From positions 12,777,181 through 12,841,180 of the forward strand of contig CAIIXF020000010.1 in the NCBI GenBank assembly GCA_903813345.2: DNA of 64,000 nt, given 5' to 3'. The DNA is from Owenia fusiformis (taxonomy: Eukaryota > Annelida > Polychaeta > Sabellida > Oweniidae). Within the stretch, counting starts at the first letter, position 1, and every line of letters begins with the position of its first letter. A model generated the notes under the pieces. It worked only from the letters and a program-made list of their open reading frames with translations, was not told the DNA's origin and made no database searches. Below, in pieces: positions 1-13,700 of this stretch. Position numbers and translations under genes: made by a program.

Positions 1-1157
1 TTAGATTAATTAGACATTATCGGATTAATGAGAGGGATTATATATATTTGGGATTAATACAAAATCAAAAACTGAAGTCTGATTTATGTGTCAGGAATAA
101 AGTGAATTTTTTACCTTTAATTATCATACCTGTTTATTTCTATATATGCAGGTAATACATAACATTTCTCAAGTACTGCAATGTCTATTGCTTAAGGCTT
201 AACATGTACATGTATGAAGATGGAATGTCAACATGTCCAACATGATTAAAAAAACAAATATGGAAACTTTAAAAAATGTCACGAATGTACTATAAATGTA
301 GTTTTCCCCTAATTTTTCAATGTTAAATTTACCCTGTGATGTCTAGTAAGATCAACCATGCCTTGCGGGGAATAAAATTTATACACAACATCAAAGTAAT
401 GCTCTCTCGATGGTCCCTGGCAGGTATTTGATATAGGTCGTGTCAAGTCACTTTTATATTTTCAATTTGTTACATTTAAAAGGAAAGCATATTTTGAAAT
501 TATTGAAATATTTTAGTTCTTTGGTTATTGTGACATCAATTGAATGTAAGGGTGGAACACTATGAAAAGAAACATTTATTAAGTGAACTTTAATGAACCA
601 TTTCAACTTGTTTGTAATGCATAAAGGTAAGGGAAAGTGGGTACACACATGAATCATACATGTATTTACTGGAAATCAAGCAAAAAATGAATTGAAGAAT
701 TCAGATCGCGCAAATTGATTGAGTAAACTGGCTAAATAATTTGGATATTTTACACGGAGGCTCACAAACATATGTTGACATCACATCTCCTTAAAGTTAT
801 AAACTTTAAATCAGAGCATCTACATTAGGCTATATAGGAACTACTTCACACATTGAGGTATTTTACTAATTCGAGTTAAATCTGAGCATTCTGATGCTTT
901 TTGCTCAACTACAAACTTACTCAAAACTCAAACGCAGCAGTTACTCAATACTTAAAGTATATTACCTGCTATTTATCAATGAAAGAATTAAAGTTCTTGA
1001 TTTTGTGATCTAATGAATATAATATGTGTAGAAGATAGTAGATGAGGTTATATTGAATTTAGCTAGGTAATTGGATAAAATTGTAGCAAGACTCAATCAC
1101 ATCAGAAAAGTTTACACAACAGAAAATTTAAATTGTACGTGTTGGTTGTACTTTCAG
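1..1157 (+). other. Intron upstream of the first visible exon of the PDZ gene
   Basis: AT-rich sequence without a convincing exon. It ends in a pyrimidine-containing tract and CAG at 1155-1157, a good 3' splice site for the exon that follows. The open frame extends back to 1071, but translation from 1071 to 1157 looks random, and the PDZ similarity starts exactly at the splice site. The gene therefore starts to the left of the window. Confidence 0.6.
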
Positions 1158-4100
1158 GTCAAGAAGGTTCTAGCAAGTGGTGTATGTTCACGCTATAAAG
1201 ACATCCAACCAGGTGTGAGACTACTCAGTATCAACAAACAATCTCTCAAACTTCTCTCACAGTCTCAGTGCCTTGATCTACTTAAGCAATCAGATGAACA
1301 TTTAGAATTAGAAATATTGAAATCAACCTCGAAAGAGACGCTCGCCTTCACTCAGTTAGATAGTGATGATTTAGATACTTTGAATGATTATACTGAAATC
1401 CCTGGGAACCTGAATGTGTTGACAGTGAAAGGACCAAACCAAGTGAAAAGCAGTGAGAAAGACTCCCAGTCCAGTGGTAGTGACTCGAATGCACTTGGTA
1501 AAATAAACATTGATGACGATCTTCCACATAGGCGTGCACAACTTCCACCAAATCAATTGTTCGCTGCTACCAATATGAAACTTGCGTATAAAACCCCTGG
1601 ACCAATCAGACATACAGCATCAGATGATACAACAACAGAGACTGAATCAGAATCAGAGAAATCAAAATTCTTCTCTGATCCTTCTAAATTACATTCCCCT
1701 ACCATGCAGAGAAAGAATCCCCCTCCTCCAAAAGATGATCTCTTCACTCGACTAACCTCTGAATCTGATCTTAAACAAGATGACCTTCCAGTACCTGATC
1801 TTTTGAAAGGAACCAATACAGAGGTCATCACGACCACTGGAGATCCGTCTGTTCCACTGACCCCTAAAGGTCAAGGTAACATTGTAGGTATGTACACCAC
1901 ACCACAGAGTGTCATATACCAACAGGTCGACTCTGACAGTGATGAAGAAATCAGAGAAGTGTTTATAGATCTTGGTGATAAACCCACCATAAAAGAACAA
2001 ATAGTAGAGGTGGCACCTGATTTCGGCACTGAAACTGATAATGCACCAGCTAAGAAAGAAAGACCTCCTCCCCCACCAAGAAGAGGATCAAAACTTTCTA
2101 CTGCACCCACAAATGAAGCAATTGTGGATGATACTTCTGCTGGGGAGGAAACAGCTGAAGATGTCCCTATCACTAATATTGATGACATGTTTACCAGTGA
2201 CTCTGATGATCCTGATGAGAACTCAGCCACTGAGAGCTATGATGTAATAGAGAATAATCCTCCTGGTGCAATACTAGATACATATCCTCCTGATCTGGCC
2301 CATATTGAAATGGATCAAGGACACATTGGGGAATCTTCCACTGATCCTGATGTGTTGCCACCTGCAGTTCAACCAGAGGTTCCATTAGAGGTCAAGATTC
2401 AAGGTCATGATGACTCAACAGTGGTGTCCTCTAGTGATAACATTTCCCTGTCTCCAACCACTCATACTTTGATACTTAGCAACCCATGTTCACCTTTTAG
2501 GAAGAACACTCCAGAGCCCTTTGATATTTCAACAAACATTGAGCGTTCTCCTGTTACACCTGAAACCACAGAAGAACTTAAACATGCTCTAGCTGATCCA
2601 TTTGAACAACTTGAAGCAGAATATGCCAAGGAAAACACAGAAGCTTTTAATACACTTGATGACGCTATCAACTCATTTGATGAAGCAGATGATGACATAA
2701 AAGATGATACAATTGAAAATGAACAAACTGAAGCCAAGCAGATAAAAGATACAGATAAACAGAGAACAGATATTGATCAAAATATTTATCTTCCTGTGAG
2801 AAAAATCACTCCTAGATCCCGCAAAGGGCTGAGTGGAATTATGGATTTGTTTGATCAAGTTGAAACGTCCCCTGTTGAACAAGCATCTTTCGTGACAGGT
2901 ACTTTGACAGATGAGCCCTATGACTTTGATACATCAGAGCCAATTTCACAATTAGCTGAACATGAATACACGACACCCGCTCAATACAATAGCACAGCTG
3001 TAGGAGTAGACCACCTCAATAGAGACAGTCAGGATGACCTTCCAGTAGGGGACCATAGTGATAGTGAGGATAGCACACTTTCTGGATCTGACCAAGGGAT
3101 GGAGCTACCCCCACCTCCAATCATGAGCCCCCCTCCTAGTAGCTTGATGGCAGTAGGGTCAGACACTGAGTCCAACTTACCCCTCCCTTCATCCACTGAT
3201 GTCTCATTCACCCAGGGGTCAGATACAGAATCTTGTGTCCCTCCCCCACCTCCTATCATCACCCCACCACCATCATTCCAAACAGTGCCACCCCCTGGCT
3301 CAACATCTCCACCCCCTAGCTCAACACCCACAGGGAGCCCAACTATAGAAGTGACTCTCACATTTCCATCTAATTGGCGCTCAAGGTCACCTAGTAACCA
3401 TAGTGATGAAGAGCCTGACAAACACAACAAAGTGCTTGATCACACTAAGCTGTCAGGTGCATTGACACATAACAAGTCACTGACATTATCAGATGGAGAG
3501 CTTGAGAAACCTTATAATAAACTAGACACATCATCTCTGGAGGATTTAACTAGTAATCCATACACCAAACTTCAGCCTACGGCTCTGAATATGTTAAAAC
3601 AAGAGGCAAATAAGTCAAATGAGAGTCCATACGAAGTTTTAGATATACCAGAGAGTGATCGTAAAATATACCAAACATTAAACCCTGTTATCCCAGGTAT
3701 GGATATTAATAATGTTGATACAGGGACCAGTGATGATTCAGTTACTATGGGAACGGATCCAGTTACTATGCCAACGATGGGTGTGAATGTAAACAATCAG
3801 CAGGGAGATAATCACATCCTAGATACTACACCTGAGCAGACCTCCAGTGTTAATCAAAATATTTCCGAAATGAAAGCTGAGCATTGGGGAATGTCAGGCA
3901 ATGTAGATAATAACATTGGATTACTTCCAGTGACCTCAGCAGGGGAATGCGAGCCACTTCCAAAGTCAAGTGATCAGATGAGAGATCCAGGTCAAGATGT
4001 TAGCTCACAGCCTCCCGAGGTTAACAGCATCCAAAGTAGCATTCAGAACAGACAAGCAGAGCAGACAGGTGAGGCAACGGAAATTAGAGAGCCAAAATTG

Positions 4101-4717
4101 CAACTTTCTAACGAGACACATGGTTCCCATTCTGAGGATTCCATAGCCACTCCAGACCATGCTGAGACTGGAGGAAACCAATACATTGATTCTACAAGAG
4201 ATCAGGATCAAATAATGGACTTACAAACAACAAACATGAAAATCACGGACCCTGTTGCTATAGCAACCAAACCGGGGACACAAAAGGTGGCACCACCTAT
4301 TCCAAGACCCAGGACATCTCTTTTGAAGCCAGTGACTCCTGTAAAACCTGATTTGAAACCAAAACCAGATTTAAAACAGCCGAAACCAGTGGCATTTCCC
4401 AAACCACAAGTGAATATTAAACCACAACTGAAGACCTTACCAACTAAATCAGAAAATCAACCTATATCTCTAAGAGGAGAGAAGGATATATCATCACTCT
4501 ACACAAAGGATAAAACTGCATCTCAATTTAAAATTCCATCTCCAAAATTCAAGACTAAACTTTATTCTAATAAAAGAACACCTACAGAGCCCTTCCAAGT
4601 GAACATCTTGAAGAGCATTCTGGGATTGGGGGTTACCATAGCAACTAATGACAATGGAGATGCCATAGTGACAAAACTTGACCCCAGAGGGCCAGCAACT
4701 AAAAACAGCAATATTAA
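1158..4717 (+). CDS. Giant exon A: half PDZ plus disordered linker plus start of second PDZ
   Basis: The acceptor CAG is at 1155-1157 and the donor GTGAGT starts at 4718. The exon begins in the middle of a PDZ domain (KVLASGVCSRYKDIQPGVRL, the conserved asymmetric Gly-Val loop and GxRLLSIN strand). The next 1080 residues have no fold that I recognise. They are rich in Ser, Asp, Glu and Pro, with PPPPPRRGS (nt 2059-2088), a poly-proline cluster (nt 3100-3340) able to bind SH3, WW or EVH1 domains, and KPDLKPKPDLKQPKP (nt 4348-4392). The exon ends with the first strands of the next PDZ (ILGLGVTIATNDNGDAIVTK). Its phase 2 end fits the next exon exactly. Confidence 0.85.
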
Positions 4718-7700
4718 GTGAGTAGAAATATTTAATAATATTGTTTTTTTCTTGACTATTGACATGCAGTACTAAAGAGTTCTTTACAAGTATAATGGGC
4801 TTAAGAATCAGAACTTATAAATTACATTCTTAAGTATAATATGTTTACAACTTTTTTTTATTAGATTTCTGTGTGAGTTTATTGTGAGTTTATAATGAAC
4901 AGGTGTTATAATTAAACTTCTAAACATTCTTTAAATACCATTTTCTGTATGGTTCCTTATTTGGAGGAAAAGTTCACTTTTAAGTATAATGTACTGGGGT
5001 CAACTTAAGATTGTGTAGATAGCATAAAAAAATGAGGGTAGCCACAATGGATACCCTTGACAAGAGCTTGGCTTTTTCTACACTCTCAGAGTAACAGAAA
5101 TATCAGTCACAGAATTTCTTAATAAAATGGCTCTAGTTGATTTTTGTTCAATCCGCTCAAAATATGTATTAAAATGTGTGTATTCTTTTCTATGTTCAGT
5201 GATATTATCAAATAAAAATATTAGTCTTTATGGCAAAGCAAGCAAAAATGATAATTCTCTGGTATTCAAATCGTAAAGAGAGAATTCACCTAGATTTAGC
5301 CTACTTTCTTTTATTTTCATTTGTTTCACATTCTAACTCTTCTAAGGGCCACATAAGCTACATTTGAGATTGTTAAGATCTTCTTAACATTAGCATTGCA
5401 AAATCATATGTAATACTCAGAGGGAAGGATGATTAGCTGGTATGGAATCAGGGTATATATGAAAGAGTGTAAGGAAAACCAATGATTTCCTCTGATTACT
5501 GATAATAATTACTAAGTCTAAGTCTACCTGTATCATTTGACTAGATAAGTCTACAGGTAATATTGCTTTTTGACATTGATGTTTATTTTTCCTTGGTGGC
5601 TTTAAATTAGTGCAAATAGTCTTCCCTCTTTCCATTTCTTTTGAACTAAACATTAGTTTAAAATAGTTTTGCCTAATATTTTGTAAGACACTTAATTTTC
5701 CCAAGTGGCTTTATAGTGAAGCATGGTGCATGTACATATCATTATTCAATTCATACAAGTCTTTTAAAGAGGCGAGAATTTAGCCAAAACAATAAAAGAA
5801 CCAGTTCTTGTATATGGTTTTATTTCTAAGATATATCAAACGAGTGGGAGGGGCTCAGGATGAGCCTTTAATGATAATAGATAGCTGCTTTCAGTTTATC
5901 AACATATCTTCAATCATTCTTAAAGCCAGGTGTATTCAGCATTGATGGATATATATGGCAATTACAGGTCCATGATTTACAAACTCAGTATGATGTATCT
6001 GATTCCTCAGTTACTTTCTTTGTGAATGAGATTATTTAGCGGAAAATATAGGCTATTAGTCTCAAAGGGCATTTTTGGGCCTAATTTGGTCTTTTGGGCC
6101 TTTTTAGGCCAAATTATCAAAAATAGGCCTTAAATTTTCAAAATATTTGCCCACATATTTTTGATTTTTGGGACCAAAAATTCCTTTCCGCACAAGCACA
6201 GAAATCTTCTTCCAGCCTTGAAATTTGGGCTCCCCTTTCTTATTAGCTTCTGGATTCGCCAGTGCAGTCAGTGCAGTATTTCCAGTGCAGTATTTCCTTG
6301 AATAAGCTGAAATCTTCTAAAGAAATTGCAATATAAGAAATTTCAGGATTGGAGTGGATATGGATAGGACATGATTTACTTACTGCCAAACAGTTTGGCT
6401 ATTTTGATCTTGAGCAAACATCACTACACAAACTTATGACATTGATTCACATTCTTTAGTTTTTAAGTTCTTAACCGAGAATTTCCTAAAGGCCACAAAT
6501 GGCCTGAAACTTAGTTCAGTTTATGAATGGCCATGAATGAATCAAAAGTTTATATTTTTAGCACTTTCCACTTCCCAGTACTCAACTAGACATTTCCACC
6601 TACTTGGGATGCCCTATGTAGAAATATAATCTCCACATCTTAGTATAATTCATAATAAAAGTAACTAACCAAAACTTTTTTTGATATTATGCACTTTGAC
6701 AAAAGGCTGCCTCTGTAAGTGGAACTGTTTTCAAAGTCCCATTGCCTCAATGTTAAATGAACCTATTGAAGCTTAGGTTCTTTTTACCAAAGCTGTTTCA
6801 CTTACAAGGAGATTAATAATATGTTTTTAAAATATTTTCTATTTTTTCCTTTTGTCATTTATTTGAATCACATTTTAGTCTATAGTGAAAAAGCACAAAC
6901 ATCAACATTAGAAAACATGCAGATTATATTGAGTACATACAAAACTATTTAAATGCCCCTACACTACCCGCAAAAACTTGCATTATTGACTCCTCAGCTA
7001 CCTGCGGTTGCCATCTTCAGAACTTTTATTTGACCTGAGGTAGCCAAAACGTCAAGAATGTAAGTTTTTTGAGTTGTGTCCAGACATTTAAATTGTTTTG
7101 TGAATTAGATAACCTACCCAATTAGATATATTGAAAGTATTTCAATTTTTATTTAGTTTACGTAGTTACCATGACACCCACACTTTTCCCATGATTCTAA
7201 TATTACCTCATACTCTCTGTAGAATAACAACTGTGTACTGTGTCTAGTTAGTTCAGCTTAGCAAACATTGAATAAAGAAGAATGTTTGATACAGTGCAGA
7301 TTTCAAGCAGGTATCACTTTGTTTATAACTCTGACATAATCTGACATGGTCTTGAAAACATCCCTGAGGTACTGGAATAAAAAATACAAATCTATTTATT
7401 CATTAGTACAATTGATCAATGTCGCCCACAGACATTTCCTCTGGGGGAAGATGAACTGATAAAATCTCAAGTCTTTAAGTGATATATATGTGATGTGGTT
7501 ACCATGGCGATTTATTTTTTTAGATTATAGAGCTTTGGGTGTGACATGATGTTGGTAAGATGTATTTGTGTTACGTCTGTCTTCGGTGTATCTCAAGGCT
7601 CTACGAGTCTATTTCCCATGGAACATCCTAAAATATAAAACTTTGTTTCATTTCCAAGTTCCATACAAGTGGTAGAAATTATTTGAAATGCAATATTTAG

Positions 7701-10700
7701 GTTACTGACAATATGCAACTTTTTTGGCTCTTTGGAAGGGGTCATGCCAAGACATCAAATATATGAGAATATACAATGTATGAGAATTTTAATCTTTGAG
7801 ATGTTCAGTGTAAAGATTTGACCCCCTTACCCACCACAATGTTCTTGCTGGCAACAATTTATATTTTGAGTTGGTCCCTCACCTTGGCCATTTGCTAGCA
7901 GATGTTTAGTCTTATTGCAACTCTAGAATACATCCATGCTTCATTTGTTCTTCAAATCACTTCCAGGTGTTCATGTCCAGTAGCAATTCTAATTGTAGAA
8001 TTCTTGGGGGTTGTATCAAATTTGACCTGGAGAGTATCATTGATAGGGGGAGAAATATGTTAAGTGTTTGTATAGCTACAAGCCCTTGTGACTCTCCCCC
8101 CTCACCACTATAACTCTGTGTGAGGTGTTTAGTCAAGTATAGGGGAGGGGGGGGGGGGGTCACAGAGGCTTGTAGCCAGACTAGTTAAGCATCTATGTAT
8201 ATTCAGTTATCATCCAAGGGCAATCAATTGAATGAGTTGAATTGAAAGAATCAAAGCACATCAGATACAACACCCAAAAAGCAAAATTGACATCCATGAA
8301 AGAGAATGAACAAATAGAACAAACCAAGATCAAAGAATAGGGTGGGGTGAAATTGAGACAATTAAACTAAATGTATAAACATATTGATCTGACCCCTATT
8401 CTAAAGAAACCAGCTGAAGATTCTCTGCTGAGATGTATCTGTCCAGAATTTAGGGCTTAATCAATGATGTTTTTACTAGCGAAGATTTGTTCTGTCATTG
8501 GATTAGCCGACTTATTTTTGTCTGTGCATAGAAAATAGTTTTTTGGGGTTTATATTGCCGCAATAAAATAAAAGGTCTTAGGGCCACAGTCTGTATTCTA
8601 TTATTGAGGATGATTATGGTCTATTTATTTCTTCTATAAAATCTGCATCTGTCCAGAATTTAGGGCTTAATCAATGATGGTTTTTATAAGTGAAGATTTG
8701 TTCTGTCATTAGGTTAACTGACTATTTTTTATTAGTGCATAGGAAATAGGTTTTTGGATCTATATTGCCTTAATAAAGGTCATATAGGGGCATAGCATGG
8801 GCTTTCATTTAGTCGAAAGCCCATGTTCATAGTCTGTATTCAAAAATTGAGAATGATAAGGATATATTACCTTCTTCCACAAAATAATGTTAGAAAGCAA
8901 AGTTTATGAATATACCCCTCCCCACCTCCCCCTTTAAAGCGATAATGTTCAAACTCAAATATAGCAAATATACAACTTTACACCTGTGTACTTTTACCAG
9001 ATAATAACTCTGTGATTGATTAATTTGAAAATATTGATAATTAGCTTCTGACCCATGTGGTCATTATCTTATTATCTTACAGTATTTCACTCTTGAGAAA
9101 AAAGTCTTTAATTACTTAAATAAATCTTTCAACTTACAAGTTGCATCTTCAAATAAGTGCTGAATTTGATATAAATATACCACCTTAAATCAATTTATAA
9201 TATTGTTTTTTAATCTGTTCCTCAATTTATTCACTCTTGTTGTCAGCTTTGGCTACTAATCACTCAACTAAAGTACATGTGTTTGTTTTTGATGATGTTA
9301 AATATTTATGGAAGTTAGCTCTGAATTAGTTTTTTTGGGGGGGAAGGGAGGGAGTGCCAGTAGTTTTTTCATAATGGAATATATTCTGCAAATCTGTTTG
9401 TCCTTAATTTTCTCCAGTTTAGGCTGCTTGTTATGATATTTGCCTGGGCTAACTTAGCTAATACATTCAGCATTGAATACATTTTTTGTTTTAAGGACCA
9501 CTTCTAGTTAAGTAAATATAAAGTGTTGTAATATATTATCCACTTAATTATGAAGTTCTATACTTATCCTATAGATGATCTTACTATAAGGCTAGACAGT
9601 ATGCCTTATATTACTTTTTCAATTTTCTTTGGTTTATTTATGATTATTGTGATAATATTAGTATTAAGAATTATGGAACATTTCTAAACAAGTATTAACC
9701 CGTAATCATTTAGATTTTATAACAGAGTTCAAATTAAGTTATTGATCTTACAGAAAGTTTTCTCATAAAGGAGAAAGATTGCATCATTTCATTGTCTCCT
9801 GTTAGAGAAAAAGCACAGAATGTTCATTGTTATTGCAGTTGTTTGTTGTTACTATGTGAATGTTATTAAAATGTAAATTAAATATATGTGCAGATACTTA
9901 AGTATTTTTATTTAATTTTTTCCTAGGTTTTTAATTTGCAAAAGTTCTGCCCAAATTCGAAAAAGTAAAAAGAATTCTACTTGAATACATGTATTTTACT
10001 TTGATAGTCTTCTGGAAGAGTGAAATGTGATGAATCACAAAACCAAACATATTAATAAAACTTAAATTACAATCAAAGCATGCACTTTGAGGTCAACATT
10101 CAAAATCGTGATACAATAATTCACACGCTCTAGAAATTAATTAGAAAATATCAGATTTTAAATCAATTTTACTTATTAATTAGAATTTGATAAATGTCCA
10201 TGATGCTCTTGACTTTGAACCTATGTTTGCATATTACCCCCTTAGGTTTGTCAATTTTTGACTTATGTATTTTAACCCCAAAATATATTTGGGCAATATT
10301 GTGTTTGTTTTACTATTGAGAGTTATTACCAACGCACTTGCACATGTGTATAGTGGGACAGCCCTCATATAGGCTCATCAAATATGGATTTTAAAATTAG
10401 GAATGCTAAATGATAGATAAGAGATTTAATGGTAGGCCTTAAATTATAATTTGTTTTTTTACATGGTGTACAATATCTGTTAGAATAACCACATTGTCTT
10501 TGTAGCAGGTTTTAAATCTAAGACCAATTTGTTTTTCCAGAGTTGGGGATTACGTTGTTTCTATCAATGGGACTGAACTAGGTGGACGAACAGACGCAGA
10601 AGTTCAGACAATATTGCAACGATTGCCCAGGGGGCTAATTAGATTCATCATTTCACTGTCGCCACCTGGTGGGCAAATGGGTGAGTTAACTTATGAAGTC

Positions 10701-13700
10701 ATTTTTAATTTAAAACGTAAATCTAGGATGAAGAGATTATCAATTTGAAAACTCTGATGCCAGGGTGACCTATCTCATTCTATGAATTATATGAATAGTA
10801 AATAACTGATTTATGTACTTTTTCATAATTGCTCAATTTTAAAAACAAAATAACATTTCACTCATTGGATGCACAGCTGACGTAAAAGGCTGATGTGTCA
10901 AATGGAAGAAAAAGAGAGATAAGGAGAGAGAGACAATGAGAGTAGGACAGGAGAGAGGAAGAGGGGAAGGGAGGGGGTGGAAGGAGGGATGGAGTAGAAC
11001 AAATTAAACATTACATATTAGTTCCGATATACATGTACAGAATTTTTAGGAAAGTGAAGGCAGTAGTGACAGGTAGCAAGGACTGACACAATGACATATA
11101 AATCCTGAAAGTTAATCTCCCTGGAGTCTTATTAAGACGTTGTTAACTTAATTCTTAAAGAGATTCATTTGTTGTCAGTAAAGCAAGCCACAACAACATA
11201 CTAGAATATTACCCTACAAATAGCATAGTCATTTGAGGGCTACAAAAAATTACCAAAATATACATGTGGTTGCTCATGAGTCAAAGATCCCAGGTCAAAG
11301 ATCAACAATTTAAAAATCTAATTTTGGGATAAAAATGATAAAATTGGCTTTCGATGAATTATAGCTATACATATTTGGATAAGGTCATGTTGGACTTGAA
11401 AAATTTATGGTTCTAAGAATCGCTATCAGATCTGGTTGATAGTTTACTAGAATTTCAAGTGCCTGAACTTCTATTTTGTGATTTAATGATGAAATATGAT
11501 ATAACGTGTCATGTATGTTATTTGTGATATAATTCCCTAAGTTAAGTTGACATGTATACTTTCTCTAATTTTCTTACATTGACACTCTCATGTAATCTCA
11601 CACGACATCACAATTTAAAATGTTCTATTTCATTAATGATTAGTTTCTAAAACAGTATGCATAACCTTAAGATAAATTTTAATTCAATATAATAGTACAA
11701 TAACGTCATTTTGAAGGGCAATATAGTAGAATATTGGACCGAGGGCCTGCAGAAATTACGTTATTGGTATTACCACCGTTAATGACCAGGTCTGAAACAG
11801 CAAGAAAATCTTACGCACTGAACGATATCTAATTTCCCGGGGAAAAAATTGCTGGTCGAGAATTGCATTCTTGACCGGTCAATATGGACCACCACTATGA
11901 CGTCACTTATTGCTCAGGTCGATATAGTAAAATGAATGCCTTCTAAACTAGCACTAAAGCCCCTAGAACTGGCCCGGCAAGGTGGTAATAATGTTTGTTA
12001 AAGTCAGTCTAAGGCAGTCTTGATGACTTTTCAGTGATTTATATAGTTGTTGAATAGAGGGTTGTTCACTTCGATTATCAAAGGTTAGGTACTTAACATA
12101 GGTAGGCAGTAGGTAGTTGACAGGGTAAAGTACATGTGTTAATCCAAGTTAGTTAAACACACATACATTGTACATTGTAAATGGCATTTTAATGTACTTT
12201 ATTTCATCAACATCCATTGTTTTGCATCCTTGTACATGTACATGTATATTGTATTGCATCTGAGTATACTGTATTGTATCCCAGTTTGTGATATTGCAGT
12301 GTATCTAAGTTACTTGTGTCCCTACTACCGGATTGGTTGACCAAGTCTAACATGATAATGCATTGGAGGAGGCATTACAATGGGGTATTATTAGAAGAAA
12401 TACACAAAATGACCCAGACAAACAAGATGTAAAAATGTAAATTTTTTCTTGTATCAACATAACTTGACAGTGGAATTTGTAATGATGTCATAATCTTCGA
12501 TATTTTAATGATTTTTTTATGAAGGCTTGGTGTGGAGTTATATTTTTGCTATACAATGTTATCACAGGCCATAGCTAGCTTTTACCAAGAAGGGGGCTGG
12601 TTTCACCAAGGGGGAGATTTTGCCAAAGGGGGAGGGAACTTTTTGACAGTTTTGGCTAAAATATCGTGCAAAAATTGCTCATAATGGTGAAAACTACATG
12701 ACATGATTTTGAAAGGGGAGGGGGGGCTCCGCTGGGCTTTTGTGTGCTATGCCCAACCCAATGTTGTCACCAGTGCCACCTGCCTACACTTATAAATCAT
12801 CCGCCCTGCTCTTCATCAGCCCTCACTCATTTTTTATAGCTATACATTTCCTAGCTGAGCCATAAATGCAATTAAATAATCAATTAAATTCAGGATAATT
12901 AGTAATGATAAAGAAGTTTAATTCGTCATCAACTGGACATTGTGTTAAGGTACTGAAATTTTTTCCTTTGATTTAGCTATTATATTTAAGTATTTCACTG
13001 TCTTACATAAACTTTTAATGTCTGTGCAACAGTTGGTGGGTTATTCATTGAGATTCTTTTGGAGAATATCTCATTTTTACTTTAATATAGAGGCTAATAA
13101 ATATATTTTAATGATACAAATTGAAATCACATGATTTTCTTCGGAACATACTGAATTAGAAGTCTGAAATAGGGATAGCAAATTGAATAAAAATATAAAT
13201 CCGATTTATTCTCATATATTTTTAAAGGTTAATGTTACGTTCATTATAATTATTCAATAATTTTCAATTAAACCGAAAAGCACTTTTGGTTACATATGTT
13301 TGAGCAATTAATGAGTTGAATTCAAAAGAAAGGAATCTGAATCTCTAAGGTTAGGAGTTATATTGAGCTAGTTAAGATCATGTTTTGCTGTCACTGTCTT
13401 CAAGTATGCCGACAAAAGATTTGGCCCTGGCGCCACCTACCTGATGGCACAGACCTCAGCACCATCTATAGGCTCTCTACCTCAAATATAATAGTGGATA
13501 ATGTTTCATATAAAAATGGATGTAATGACAGTGGTCAAACAAAAACTGGTAAGGATGCATTTACCTTTTCAAATATTTGGGAGAATTTAATGAAAACTAT
13601 AGAAAAATTCATATCTGCCAGTACAGGAGGTGTAATGTAAATTCTAGTTTTGTAAATTGTTTATATAGTGTAAGATCCCACTATCTCTCATATACCATAC

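Larger units (their letters stand above)
4718..10540 (+). other. Intron of the PDZ gene with small repeats
   Basis: No coding signal seen. It holds a 119-bp imperfect hairpin (6961-7079), a TIR element with a G-run (8072-8179) and a tandem duplication (8437-8900), listed separately. It also holds a GGCCT-rich stretch at 6060-6130 and a short tandem GTGCAGTATTTCC near 6265-6297. Confidence 0.6.

Noticed and set aside
1071-1157. In-frame extension upstream of the first PDZ exon with a possible start
   Set aside because: The CAG acceptor at 1155-1157 falls exactly where PDZ similarity begins; the upstream residues look like chance translation of intron.
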